Below are positions 23,476 through 34,893 of a stretch of DNA of 64,000 bases, in pieces. A program made the translations under genes and the position numbers. The stretch is from Cavia porcellus (taxonomy: Eukaryota; Chordata; Mammalia; Rodentia; Caviidae), in contig NW_026947496.1 in the NCBI RefSeq assembly GCF_034190915.1, positions 56,988,501 to 57,052,500 on the forward strand, read 5' to 3'. Below the pieces are notes generated by a model that saw only the letters and a list, made by a program, of their open reading frames with translations, did not search any database and was not told the origin of the DNA. How positions within the stretch are numbered: position 1 is the stretch's first letter; each line of letters opens with the position of its first letter.

Positions 23476-24534
23476 ATTAAACATTTTATCTTATAAATAG
23501 GGAAATTTCCTTCTGAAATTGGAGCACAAAATTTAAGTCATGATGAATGACACACCTTGATGGTAACAAGGAAAGTAATATGTAAATCAAAAATATTCCA
23601 TTCATTTTGATTTCTGGATTCTGGAAGCTCTGTCTGAACAAGTAAATAGATAAACAAATTAAATAATGAACAATTTTTCTTAGCTATGGCCTGAAAGGAA
23701 GCCAAAAGCTAAATTGCTGCCTCTCAAAGTTTGAGAGACATTTATAATTTACCAGAGTAGAAATCTCCAAGTACTAGGGTAGGAAAATCTTGACTTCATT
23801 TGACAAATTGCTGGATAGTCAGAGTATACAACTCTGAGAGTTGAAAACTTCCAGGAACCTAGTCACTGAAGGGTCCCAACAATCTTACTTTTGTCTCCAG
23901 GAGGTTTATTGCTCTGGGAAGGAGCAAACAAAATGGATCTCTCAGAATCTCTTAATTAGATCTGTCCTTGGGAGAAAGTTTCAACCAGAGACTAAACTGC
24001 TGTAGTTTTATCACAACCTAACGCGATGAGGGGTGAAAAAGACGGTACTCTCGCCCCCTTCATCCACTCTGTCCTGCATAACGCGAAGAAAAATTGAAAG
24101 GAATCTGTGAGTTCACAGCCCAGAAGTAAAGTCTCCAACTGAGGAAGGAACCTCTGATCTTAAGAACGCAATAACAGAATCTTAAAAATAAAAACCCAAA
24201 CCAGACAGAAAACAGAATAGACTTCCAAGAAATATGGAAAACTGCAAGTGCAACATATACATAGCAAGGACACACCGGAAACAGGAGGAAAGTAAGTACA
24301 GCAAAGAAGGAAGGGAAAAAAAAAATTGAAGCAATAATGACTGCAAATTTCCTCAATTAATTTCAGACAACAAAACACAGCTGCGCGGAGCACAGAAGAG
24401 ACCAAGTAGAATAAGGTAAAAAACTAAACTAAACAAAACTAAATTGAACTAAGTCTAAAACACACTTAGGGATGTCATATCCATAATTTGAAAATACATA
24501 AAGGAGAAAGTCTTGAAAGACACCAAGAAGGGTA

Positions 24535-24995
24535 GTGTTATGCTTGTGTTTAGATATCCACCCACAGGCTCAGGAAGTCATAGGTTAGATTTTTCAGAGG
24601 TGGTTGGATCCTGAGTGCACTACGGTAGGTTTAAACTGTGATGTTAGAATAAAGGGTATTAAGTGTACTGCTAACTAAGTTCACTGATTGGTTTGGCATA
24701 GTTTTGGGCGTGACGATGGAAAGGCCCAGCTGTGTGATTGTACACCCTGGATAGAACACAAGGGACACAAGGGCTGCTGTTGTCACTCGCTGCTTCCTTA
24801 CTTGTTGCTTTTTCTGTCTTCTGCCTTCTGCTTTCCATGCCACGAGCTGTTTCTCCTCTGTGACAACCCTCTGCCATTCCATTTGCTGTGGAGTCAGCCA
24901 GTTCTGGACTAAAACCTCTACAGACTGTGAGCCAAAATAAACCTTTCCTCCTTTAATTTTAGTATTTGGATATTTTGCCTCAGCAATGAGAAAAA
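24535..24995 (+). mobile_element. MaLR-type solo LTR nested in the L1
   Basis: L1 sequence (AAAGTCTTGAAAGACACCAA) stops just before this block and resumes after it (TTACATCCAACTTCTCAGAA). The block ends ACTGTGAGCCAAAATAAACC, then TATTTTGCCTCAGCAATGAG, the usual polyadenylation-side end of mammalian MaLR LTRs (MST/ORR1-like). No internal retroviral sequence is present, so it is probably a solo LTR. Confidence 0.65.
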
Positions 24996-25734
24996 TAAAA
25001 AAAGAGTGGACATTTTCCTTGTAGAGAAACAGTTAAGATTACATCCAACTTCTCAGAAACAAGGTAAGAAAAAAAGAAGTGTTTAAAGTGTTGAGGGAAA
25101 AATATAACAAAATCAAACCTGTCAACCTAGAACCCTGGACCTTATAAAATTTTATGCTCAAAAAAAAAAAGAAGAAATAAATGTTGTTTTCAGGAAAAAT
25201 TTTCAAAAATTTGTTTCTAGTAGGTCTACCTTGTAAGAAATGTTAAAAGTTTTTTAGAGAGAAGAAAAAATACATGGGTCAGAAACTTGAATCTACATAA
25301 AAATGCATGAGTATTAAAATGAGTAAATGAGGGCATAATAACCTGTTTTTCTTGTTCATAACTAATCTAAAAAATAATACTTTGTTCAAATCAGCAACAA
25401 CATATTAGATTATGCATACATGTGTATATGCATATTATACATGTTTCTGTATGCTCAAAGGCAAGAGAAATGAATTACAACAGTACAAGGAAGGTGAAAA
25501 TATGGACATTTTGTTAACAAATACACCTATACATGGAAAAAAGGATTTCATTATAAGCATTACAAGGTATTTTTTAAACTATAAACACCAACTCTGACAT
25601 GGACAAGAAAGAAGAATTGATACATTTTGAAAATAAACTTGGATTAATTGCAAATTTATATTATCAACCCCAGGGGAACCACTTACAAAAATAAAAAAGG
25701 GAGTATAACTGATACAAGTATATTTAGATTGTGA

Positions 25735-26095
25735 TATTTGGGCTGTGATAACAAAATATTATAAATAGAGCAGTTTATAAACAATAGAATTTTTTTCCTG
25801 GCCTTAAGGCTGGGAAATTCAAGAATACGTTGTATGGTGAGGCCTTTATTTCTGGTCCATACATGGTGATTTCTCTATACATCCGTAGGTAGTGAAAGGG
25901 GTGCGAAGTCTGTTTTATGAGTACTAATTTCATTCATGAAGGTTTTGCTCCTGGAAGCTAATCACTTCTCAAGATCCTCCTACTACTACTGTCAGCTGAG
26001 GCATTAATATATATTAATTCAATGTATGCTTTTCAACATACAAATGTTGGCAGGAGTAGTGGGTCCCAATTATTCAGACCACAAAAATAAGTGAA
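25735..26095 (-). mobile_element. MLT1-like LTR nested in the L1, reverse orientation
   Basis: GTGATAACAAAATATTATAA, CTGGGAAATTCAAGAATACG, TCATTCATGAAGGTTTTGCT, GGAAGCTAATCACTTCTCAA and the end AATTATTCAGACCACAAAA follow the complement of MLT1-type MaLR LTRs. It interrupts L1 ORF2-side sequence and lies opposite to the L1. Confidence 0.6.
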
Positions 26096-29000
26096 AATGA
26101 GGAAAATGTCATCATAAAAATGCTTTCTAACAACAATAAAAGGCAGATAAAGTATTAACAACAAAATAAGAACAAATAACAGGAGCAATAAATACAAAGT
26201 AGTAAGAATTATGGTAGACATTAATTTCACATTAATAATCTCTTTACACCAAAAGTTCAAACGCATCAATGAGAAGACAGAGGCTACAGAGTGGTTATAA
26301 AATACTGTATTATTTACAAGAAACATGCTTTAAATATAAAGTTATAAATAGATTAAAAATAAAGGGATAGTGAAAAATATATTAAGCTAGCACTAATCAA
26401 AAGAGAGAAGTAGTTATATTGATTTTAGATAACACAGACTTAAGGGAAATTATCAGAATAAAAAATCGAAGTTATTGGGGTCATATTGATAAATGTTCAA
26501 TATTACAAGCAGACAATAATCCTCAATGTGTATGCTGATAGCAGAAAAGCTTACAAATATGTACAGTAAAAAATGGTAGAAAAACCAAGTAAAATAGATA
26601 ACTCTGGTACACATTTGGAGACTCTTACATTCCTCAACAGTCAGAAATTTAAAAAATAACCTAAGTGGATTAAATAGCATCCTCAGTCAAATGAATGAAT
26701 ATAATGCTATCTAAATGCCATCTTCCCAACAGCAGCAGATCATCCATTGTTCTCAAATTCAAATGTAATACTTACAAAGACAGGTCACTTCCTAGGTCAT
26801 AAAACATACTGCAAGTAATTTAAGAATAGAGAAAACATGCAGTGTCTGTTCTGAAGCCACACTCTAATAATAAACTAGAAATCAATGATGGAGTGATGAC
26901 TGAAAAGAGCCTCAAATTTCTGATGACTGAACTATATACTTCTGCATAATAAATGAATGAAATAAGAAATTTCCTGAGAAAGTATAAAAATAGTTTAAAT
27001 TAAATGCAAATTCAAGCATAATTTTTATCATAATTTGTGGATGGGGTCAGAACAGTGCTTAGAGGGAATTTTATAGTGTTGGATGCACCAATTAGTAAAG
27101 AAGAAAGGTCTAAAGTCAGAAATCTAAGTTTCTACCTTATAAACCCAAAGAAAGAAGAGCAAATTAAATCCAAAACAAACACAATAAAACAAATAAATAT
27201 TAGAGCAAAAGCCAGTGAAACTGAAAATGGAAAATCAATAGAGAAAAATCAACAAAACCAGAAGCTTGTTCTTTGAAAAGATCAATAAAATCAGTAAGCC
27301 TCTAAGCAGGCTAACTAAGGAAAATGAAGAGAAGAAAGAAATTACTATCAGAAATGGAAGAGATGGCATCACTAAAGATTCCACAGCTATTTAAAAAATT
27401 TCATAAAGGGATATTGTCAACAATTCTGTGCCCATAAATTTGATAACCTAAATGAAATGGACCAACTCCTTGAAATATACAACCTGCCAAAATTCATACA
27501 TAAAGAAACAGAGAATATGGACAGGTATATACATATGAAATTAGATCAATAATTAACAATATCCTAAAAGACAAAGCATCAGGGGAACACGTGTTGTTCA
27601 GAGGTTAATTTTATCAAATATTTAATTAAAGAGTTATACCAATTCCTTCTCATTTCTTTCTCAATGTAGAGGTAGAGCAAATACTGCCTAAATCTTATAC
27701 ATAACACTAACACTGAAAACAGACCAAGATATCACAAGAAAATCATACACCAATATGTCTTTTGAACATAAATGCAAAGAGTGCTTCACAAAATTTTAGC
27801 AAATTGAATCCAGTGATACATTTTAAAAACTGTAACAAAATGGACTTTGTTTTAGGCATGAAAGACTGATCAATGTACAATATATCATAACAAACTAAAG
27901 AATGAATACATGATGAGAATGCTAATAGAAAAAATTTGATAAAGAACAGCACACATTAAAACTTCTTCACTTTGATAAAGAACCTCAAGAAACAACTTAT
28001 AATTTACACTGTACTTAATTATGAAAAACTTACAAATGTTCTAAAATCAGAAACAAAGCAAGATGGGCCTTACCATTACTACTTTCCAGCATCGTACTGG
28101 AACACCTAGCCAATGGAAAAAGACAAGAAACTAAAGTAAAAAGCACACAAATTTAGAAGGAGAAAATACAACTCTATTTGTTTGCAGATGACATGATTTT
28201 CCATTTAGAAAATCTTAAGAAATCAACAACAATAACAACAAAAAGTACCCTGGAACAAATAAGTTAATAGGATGCAATGTTATAATGTACATAAAATTCT
28301 ATAACTTTCTTAAATACAAAGAATGTTACACAGAACTTGAAGTAAGAAGTTTATATTAGCACCCCAAATTACTGAAACACTGGGGTGGGGGTAAATATAA
28401 CAAAATATAAACAAGATCCATGAAAAGCTACAAGAGTATGATAAAAGAAATCAAACAACATAATAAGTGGAGAGAGATTCTATGTTCATGAAGAAGAACA
28501 TACAATAATGCCAAAATGCTACTTCTTTCCAATTTGGTTTACAGGTTTATCACAATGCCAACCATAGGCAAGCAGATCAATTTGCGGATATCAACAACTT
28601 GACTCTAAATTCATAAACAAGGACAAAATCCTAGCACACTCACTCAATATTTCAATGAAATAATCCTGGAACACTGACATTATCCAATGTCAAGTCTTTT
28701 GCTAACGATACAGGAATAAAAACATGTTGTTTATGAAGAACAAACAGATGAATGTAGCTGAATAGTAAGGCCAAAATAAATACACAAAACATTAACAACT
28801 AATATTTGACAAAGGATCAAAAGAAATACAACAGTTCAAAGATAGCCTTTAAATCATATTTCTAGAAAAACTACATATTCACAGGAAACACATCTAGCCA
28901 CAGATTTCATACTATGACAAAATGTGTCACAGTCCTAAATTTAAAATTAAAAAAAGCAAACTACAAAAATAAGAGGATCACACAAGAGAAAACATAGATG

Positions 29001-30160
29001 GCCCTACAGCAAAGGCTCTATACAGAAGCACAGTATGTAAAAAAAAAAAAAAATAGACAAGCTAGACTTCCTTTGAATGAAAAACTTCTCTATTAAACAT
29101 GTTAAGAGGATAAGAGGAAAAGCCACAGACTGGGAGAAAATATTCACAAATTTGTTTCTTTTGAAACATCTTTATGCAGAATATAAAAAGAGCCCTTAAA
29201 ACTCAGCAAAAGCAACTAAAGCATAAAGATGTGAGACCAAGAACTAAACAGATACCTCATCAAAGAAGATATAGATTGCAAGGAAGTGTACGAAAGTGTG
29301 GAAGTGTATGTAAGTGTGCTTAAATTACATGTGATTAAGGAAGTTTGAATTAAAACAATGAAATACCACTAAACACCCATCAGAGTAGCCCAGGTACAGA
29401 CCACCATATTACTAAATTGAAGAAGACACACTGACCATTTCTTATAGATGCAAACACATATAAATATTCTTACTATAGGATCCTACAATAAATTAAAATC
29501 TTCATCCACAAAAAAACTTGCACATGGATATTTACAATTCATCCATACTGCCTGAACTCAGAGACAATCAAGATATTGTTCAGTGGGTGTAGGGACAAGT
29601 AACTTTGGTATACCTGGACAGCAGTATACTATTTGATGCTAAAAAGTATTGAAATGACAAGAAATTGAATAATTTTAAACATATATTATTAAGTGAAAGA
29701 AGTCTAAAAATATTAGATACTCTATATATTAACTACAGTACATGATATCCTGGAAAAAGTAAAAATATGAAAGCACTAAAAAATGAAAATAAAAAAGAGC
29801 AGCTACCAGGTGTTACAGGGGGATAAAGAAGGATTTTTTAGGGGAATGGAGCTATTCTGCTTGTTACTGTCATGGCAGATCAAAACCAAGGTTGTGAGCT
29901 TAATTCCCCTCACCCAACCACTATTCATTTGTTGCAACGTGTCCAATGCACAAGAATGAATTTAAGGTAAACTGTGAACTTGGAAGTGATGATGGACCAG
30001 TGTAGGCTCATTGTAACAAATCTATAACTCTGTTGAAGAAAATTGATACTGCAGGAAGCCCTGCATGTACACAACCCAGAGTTACTACAGCGAGTCTACT
30101 TTATACACTGTTTGCTGTGAACTTAAAATGGCTCCAAAATGCTTATTTACAAAAGAGAGT

Positions 30161-30240
30161 GAGGCCAAGGATATAGCTCAGTGGCACAGTGCCCATCTGG
30201 CAAGTGCAAGGTCCTGAGTTTGATTCCAGGTACATACATA
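30161..30240 (+). repeat. ID-like tRNA-derived SINE after the L1 tail
   Basis: ATATAGCTCAGTGGCACAGT (A box), CATCTGGCAAGTGCAAGGTC and CTGAGTTTGATTCCAGG (B box) form a clear ID-type SINE with a CATA/CACA-rich tail. It starts about ten bases after the old L1 ends, suggesting insertion into the L1's A-rich tail. Confidence 0.85.
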
Positions 30241-30702
30241 CACACACTCCCAAAACAAGCAAACAAACAACAGTCACAAAACACCATATACTATATAATT
30301 TCATTTATACAGAATTCCAGAATATGAAAATATACGAGACTGTCTGGAATTGCAGGTGTGGAGTGAGGATCTGAAAAAAAAGTTTCTTTTATAGATACTG
30401 AAAAGTATTCTGGATTTGACTGTTTTGATAGAAAGGTAATTCTGACTATATTAAAAATCAATAAATTTTACATTTAAAATGACTAAATGGTATGGTATGT
30501 AAATTATACCTAGAGATACTGGTTTAAAAATATGCCAGAATGAATCAAACGTAAAGCTCCGATCAGCAACTATTTTTCTCCTAATTTCGATATGCGATTA
30601 CTTGTATGTTCACTGTATTTCCTGGAATTATTCCTGTTTTGACTCTGTCCTCTTTTCTCACATGTATTCAGAAATTTTATCCCATTCATCTTTGTAAACA
30701 AA

Positions 30703-30727
30703 TGAACAAACAAACAAACAAACAAAG
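30703..30727 (+). repeat. (CAAA)n microsatellite
   Basis: About six CAAA units lie in tandem. No retroposon body was recognised directly upstream. Confidence 0.9.
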
Positions 30728-31604
30728 AACCCTATAAACTGGACTCATTCTACCAGTCAGTGTTAGCATCAGTCTCCAGAGATACAATTTTTTTTTCACT
30801 CTGCAGAAGAGATGCAGGTAAATAGCAGTTACAGAATTTTATAATACAAAACAGCTCATGGAATTATAAGCAGTAAAAGTTAATTATTATTGCATCTCTT
30901 TGATATACTAGAGATTTAAAAATATTTGTAAACAAACTTAGTTGCATTTTCATATGTTGGTAAACATCCAAACATATCCACATGTACATAAATACTCTTA
31001 TTACCATATCGCTGGTACTAGATTTTGTTGTTCAAATGGCTAAAACAAGTAGTGTGTGTGGAATAGCACAATATCAGTATATCTTAAAAGCAATGAAAAA
31101 TAGCCTGTTATACTTGTCAGCAATATATATATATAAAAATAACAACAAAAAAGCCAAATTTAAAGAATTGCTAAGTGATTCAGTTTTATTGGAGGTATGT
31201 CAGGAAACAAGATGATAGTCACAGCAAAGTTCCCCTGAAATATTCACTAACATTTATACTTCTCTGTACATTTCTCTCCTAGAGACATAAAATATTCTTT
31301 CCAATATCCCCCAAGTTTCTCTCATAACCCTCTACGAATACTGTTTCTAACATCTGTGTATTTCTCAAATTCTGACAACTTGTCCATCTCTATTAAATCA
31401 AGAAACCTTAGGAAAAATCGAAAATACAGAGGAGTTTGGTTATGTGAAAATGAAAGTTCTTATTTTTAAGAGTGATGTTACTGAGAAAGTTAACAGAAAA
31501 CTGACATACTGTAGAAACATATTTCCAGTGAATTTAACTATAATATGATGAATAACCAGAATAAATAAGTACCTATTAAAATCTATAAAATAGAAATCCT
31601 GAAT

Positions 31605-31685
31605 TCTAGCAGAAAAATAATGCAAGTTATGCAAGTTAAAAAAATAATGCAAGTTAATGCAAGTTAAAAAAATAATTGCAAGTTG
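31605..31685 (+). repeat. Tandem ATGCAAGTTAAAAAAATA-type repeat
   Basis: GCAAGTT occurs six times in about 80 bases, in a nested pattern: a short double unit, then a poly(A) spacer, repeated. It is a local tandem expansion without obvious function. ATGCAAGT resembles part of an octamer motif, but chance is the simpler reading. Confidence 0.8.
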
Positions 31686-31767
31686 CAATTTATAGAAGAT
31701 GAATCTGATATCTTGAGACAGGGAAAGCCCAGGATGCACTGGGAATTTTGTTTTGGTTTGGTTTGGT

Positions 31768-31870
31768 TTTTGAAACAGGGGTCTCACTATGTACTTCAGG
31801 CTGGCCTTGAACTCCTAGTAATTCTCTTGCTTCAGCCTCCTGTTGGGATTGTGCACCTCCATGTTAGGCC
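31768..31870 (-). repeat. B1 SINE
   Basis: GTCTCACTATGTACTTCAGG, CTGGCCTTGAACTCCTAG and TGCTTCAGCCTCC form the complement of a 7SL-derived B1. A T/G-rich stretch (GTTTTGGTTTGGTTTGGTT) precedes it, as the complement of its tail. Confidence 0.85.
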
Positions 31871-32524
31871 ACATAGGGAATCTGTGTATAAATTATTTCC
31901 TGTTGTGCCCCCAAAGAGAACTCTGTCCAATTAGCATCTGAAATAGAGGAGATGAAAATCCGATATATATAGATGTAAATTTCATTACTTTGTCTTTAGA
32001 AAAAAAATAAAATTTCTATCAAGCTGATGGTTGCCTTAAAGCAGTTTGCATTTTGTTTTTGCAACTTTTAAGTCATTCTCTATTAGATTTAAAAACAAAA
32101 CAGTCATACATGTATATTTTAAACCAGGCAGCTGAGATTTTTGTAAATGTTTCGTCAGAAATAAAAGATACTTTTCTCACTCATCTGAAGAAGTAATTTT
32201 GCATTTCATTAAACTTGGTTAGTACTGCATGAAGTCCCAGATTTCTTGATTTGCGGAATCAGTTATACAGCAATTTTTAATTTTTGTTTATTATCCAAAC
32301 TAAACTTCAAATAAACAAATAGGGAGATTTTCAATCTCTGAGAAACGAGAAGTTGGCAATATGGAGATAATGCGTTTCTACCATCTGTTTGGCAAAATTT
32401 TAACAAGAAAAATCAAGGATAAAACTATGTTCAGAAAAGTGTATGGGAAAATTTTGGCTATTAGGAGCATACATTGATACAGCTTTTGTGGAAAATAATT
32501 TGGAAACAATCTACCGCCAGCAGA

Positions 32525-32700
32525 TTTAGTAATATGAGTAAGAGCTAACATGTACAGTTCTTAGTACTTCATTTATACATCTGAATAAAATATTGTAATC
32601 ATCTACATTTTACAGATGAGAAAGCTGAGGCAAAGAGAATTAATGAATAGTGTACAAGACACTGAACGAGGGTTTATAAGTCGGCATTCTGTTGCAGTTT
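32525..32700 (+). mobile_element. MIR SINE
   Basis: CATTTTACAGATGAGAAAGC, then TGAGGCAAAGAGAATTAATG, then ACTGAACGAGGGTTTATAAG follows the MIR core and downstream part well. Upstream, TTCATTTATACATCTGAA fits the 5' arm. Confidence 0.65.
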
Positions 32701-32809
32701 TTTTAACAATGAACCTATATGTGTATTTTAAAATTTACACCATTTTGTTTTGAGTAGTATAGAAATAATGGTTTTCAACCATCTATTTGGAGAAATTTTA
32801 AAGAGAAAA

Positions 32810-32910
32810 GTCAGGGTCTCACTAAATCTCTAAATTCCCAGGCTTCCAACCACCCTGCCTCAGCCTCCCAGAGTGCTAGAATTATGGATGCGTGCTATCA
32901 TATCCAGTTT
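32810..32910 (-). repeat. B1/7SL-derived SINE
   Basis: CAGGGTCTCACTAAATC, GCCTCAGCCTCCCAGAGTGC and TAGAATTATGGATGCGTGCT are the complement of a 7SL-derived SINE monomer. The spacing and length fit a B1 lacking a clear duplication. Confidence 0.75.
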
Positions 32911-32987
32911 TACCTTATCTCTTATTCCCAGAACTCTTAGAATTTCTAAAATTGGTATCTGGCGGTATTTATTTTTATTATTTTATT

Positions 32988-33062
32988 TTGGTACCAGTGA
33001 TCAAACTCACGACCTTGCACTTACCAGGCAAATGCTTAAGCCACAGAGCTAAATCCCCATCC
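32988..33062 (-). repeat. ID-like SINE
   Basis: TTGGTACCAGTGATCAAACT, CTTGCACTTACCAGGCAAAT and CCACAGAGCTAAATCCCC are the complement of an ID-type element. Together with the B1 just left of it (32810-32910), it could be a split B1/ID dimer. Confidence 0.8.
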
Positions 33063-33304
33063 CTCTGGTAGTATTTATAAACAATGGAAAATATGCTCAA
33101 AATTAAAATCTTACACTATGCATTTAATTTCATCTAAAAGTGTTAAAATGTGTGTTAATTCCTCTTAATTTCTGTCTTTCTTCATGTCTCTCGCACTTGT
33201 TTAAGAAAATAGTTGAGTGTAGGGCTCATATCATTTATGTGCAAATTACTAACATGTATCTTCTTTATCTTCTGAGTGAGATTTTGACCTGTGATTATTA
33301 TCAT

Positions 33305-33380
33305 TTTGTACCAGGGATTGAACTCACCACCTTGCACTTAGCAGGTAAGCACTTGAGCCTCTGAGCTAAATCTCCAGCTG
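33305..33380 (-). repeat. ID-like SINE
   Basis: TTGTACCAGGGATTGAACTC, CTTGCACTTAGCAGGTAAGC and TGAGCTAAATCTCCAGC are the complement of an ID-type SINE. It is the second such element within 400 bases. Confidence 0.8.
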
Positions 33381-33489
33381 TCCTATTATATTTTCTGACA
33401 GTTTACTGTTTATTATTTTAGAGAGAAAAAAAAACGGGAAATTAACAAGGGTTAATATATTGAATATTTTTAACTTCAAAGTAATTACT

Positions 33490-34540
33490 CAGATTACAAG
33501 ATACAGGTCTGTGAATTTGATCAGAAATCTTTTATATTTAACAAATTTGTTTTGTATATCGGCAGTTGGCTGAACCCTGATTAATCTTTTAAAATTTTAT
33601 AACTGATAATATCACATGTTGAATACCTTTAACGGTATTTTCTCCTCAAGTAATATTTTTTCTCTTTATTTCAAAGATTATCTTTCATTTTTGTTCAATA
33701 TCTTCTGGCCTTTTCCTGAACATCTCCAAATTGTTTTATAGTCATGATATTATGCATACCCTTGTCTTGTTTCCAATTTAAATCAATGTACCTCTATTAT
33801 TATACTTTAAAGACAATTTTAAGATACAAAGGAATAATGCTCCTACTACTATTTTAATAAGTTTAAAGATCAGTTATTGCCTTTTAATTTTACTAGATGC
33901 CTTTTTGTGAGACTATCATGGCTTATTTTGTTAGATTTATTGATAATGATGTATGCTTTGGTTCATGGGATATTTAAAGTTCATGGGATATCTCCTAGTA
34001 TTTCATAAATGGGTTATACTTTAACACAATGTCCATTCTATTTTTCTAAAATTTAATTTAGGCTCCATACTGCATTCAAGAAATTACTAATTTGCACTTA
34101 CTAATTTATTTACTATCTTACCAGGTTCTTCTCTTGTTTGTTAATCTTACAAAACCAATAAAAAATATTATTTTTTAAATATTCTCAAATGGTTTACATA
34201 TTACCAATTTCCTTAAATGTGAAAAAAAATTTCACTAAACTTATCTAGTTATAGTAAGTAGACTATTTATTTACATTTAAATAAAATTAAAATTCTGATG
34301 ATTTACCAACTTGATATTTTTCCAGATATCATTCACTTGATTGAATTTATATATTTACGACTTCAATATGAAGTCCTCTGTGTTTTTTCATTTATCTGTT
34401 ACATTCTCTTTATATCAAATTTGAATATTTTCTATACCTCACTGATATTCTCCAGATCTTACTTACTGCTTTTAAAATTATATCAATTCCATTTGTTCTT
34501 TCATGTCTTCTACATACCTTTCTTCTGTTATTTTATAACT
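33490..34540 (-). mobile_element. Degraded LINE-1 ORF2 fragment, antisense
   Basis: TAGATGCCTTTTTGTGAGAC, TTTATTGATAATGATGTATG, CCTAGTATTTCATAAATGGG and nearby T-rich text parallel the complement of L1 ORF2 (region of the 'aatagatgcagaaaaagcatttgacaa' type). It is strongly diverged and all frames are broken. The boundaries are approximate. Confidence 0.45.
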
Positions 34541-34615
34541 TAATTTTTTTTTGGTACTAGGATTGAACTCATGATCTTATGTATTGCATGAAGGCGAATG
34601 TGCTGCTGAGCTAAC
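34541..34615 (-). repeat. ID-like SINE
   Basis: TTTGGTACTAGGATTGAACT, ATGATCTTATGTATTGCATG and GCTGAGCTAACTCCCTGAGA form the complement of an ID element with changed anticodon-arm region. A T-run at its left is its tail. Confidence 0.75.
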
Positions 34616-34705
34616 TCCCTGAGATCATTACTTAAATTTTACAAAGGCATTTATAAAATGAAAGGGAGTGTGTAGAGTGTATTTTGAGAATAAATTTTTC
34701 ATGCA

Positions 34706-34893
34706 CAGTGGTACCTCGTTTCATGAATGTTTTTGTTTGTGAACAAAAGTGTTTAGCAATATGTGTTTTTGTTTACAAACTCTATATTGGATGACAAACA
34801 CAACCATGGCTGCTTTTCCCACACAAACTCAAATGTTGCCATCTTTTCCAATATTGTGGAACACATTAACTCCATGAATTGAGGCACCTACTG
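34706..34893. mobile_element. 188-bp non-autonomous DNA transposon (MITE-like) with terminal inverted repeats
   Basis: The left end reads CAGTGGTACCTCGTTTCATG. The right end, reverse complemented, reads CAGTAGGTGCCTCAATTCAT, so the ends pair over about 20 bases with a few mismatches and one gap. The interior is short, AT-rich and non-coding (an internal GTTTGTGAACAAAAGTG / TTGTTTACAAAC area is itself partly palindromic). Ends starting CAGTGGTACCTCG are like those of pogo/Tigger or related elements in mammals. A clear target-site duplication is not visible. Confidence 0.65.

Larger units (their letters stand above)
24000..30150 (+). mobile_element. Near full-length ancient LINE-1 (L1M type), interrupted
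   Basis: Matches to old mammalian L1 occur in consistent order. They run from the ORF1-side region (CAAGAAATATGGAAAACTGC at about 24227) and GGATGTCATATCCATAATTTG to the ORF2 body (ACCAGAAGCTTGTTCTTTGA, AAATGGACCAACTCCTTGAA, TTTGCAGATGACATGATTTT). They continue to the 3' UTR (GTTGCTGTGAACTTAAAATG-like) near 30150. ORF2 would encode endonuclease and reverse transcriptase, but every frame is broken many times, so it is a dead fossil. Two LTRs (about 24535-24995 and 25735-26095) are inserted within it, and an ID SINE follows its tail. Confidence 0.82.

Noticed and set aside
25050..30150. Possible functional LINE-1 reverse transcriptase gene
   Set aside because: ORF2-like sequence is recognisable but broken by many stops and frameshifts, with the longest frame about 98 codons. 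It is a fossil.
30161..30240. Candidate tRNA gene because of A and B boxes
   Set aside because: The promoter boxes belong to an ID SINE. No cloverleaf with paired acceptor and anticodon stems is present.
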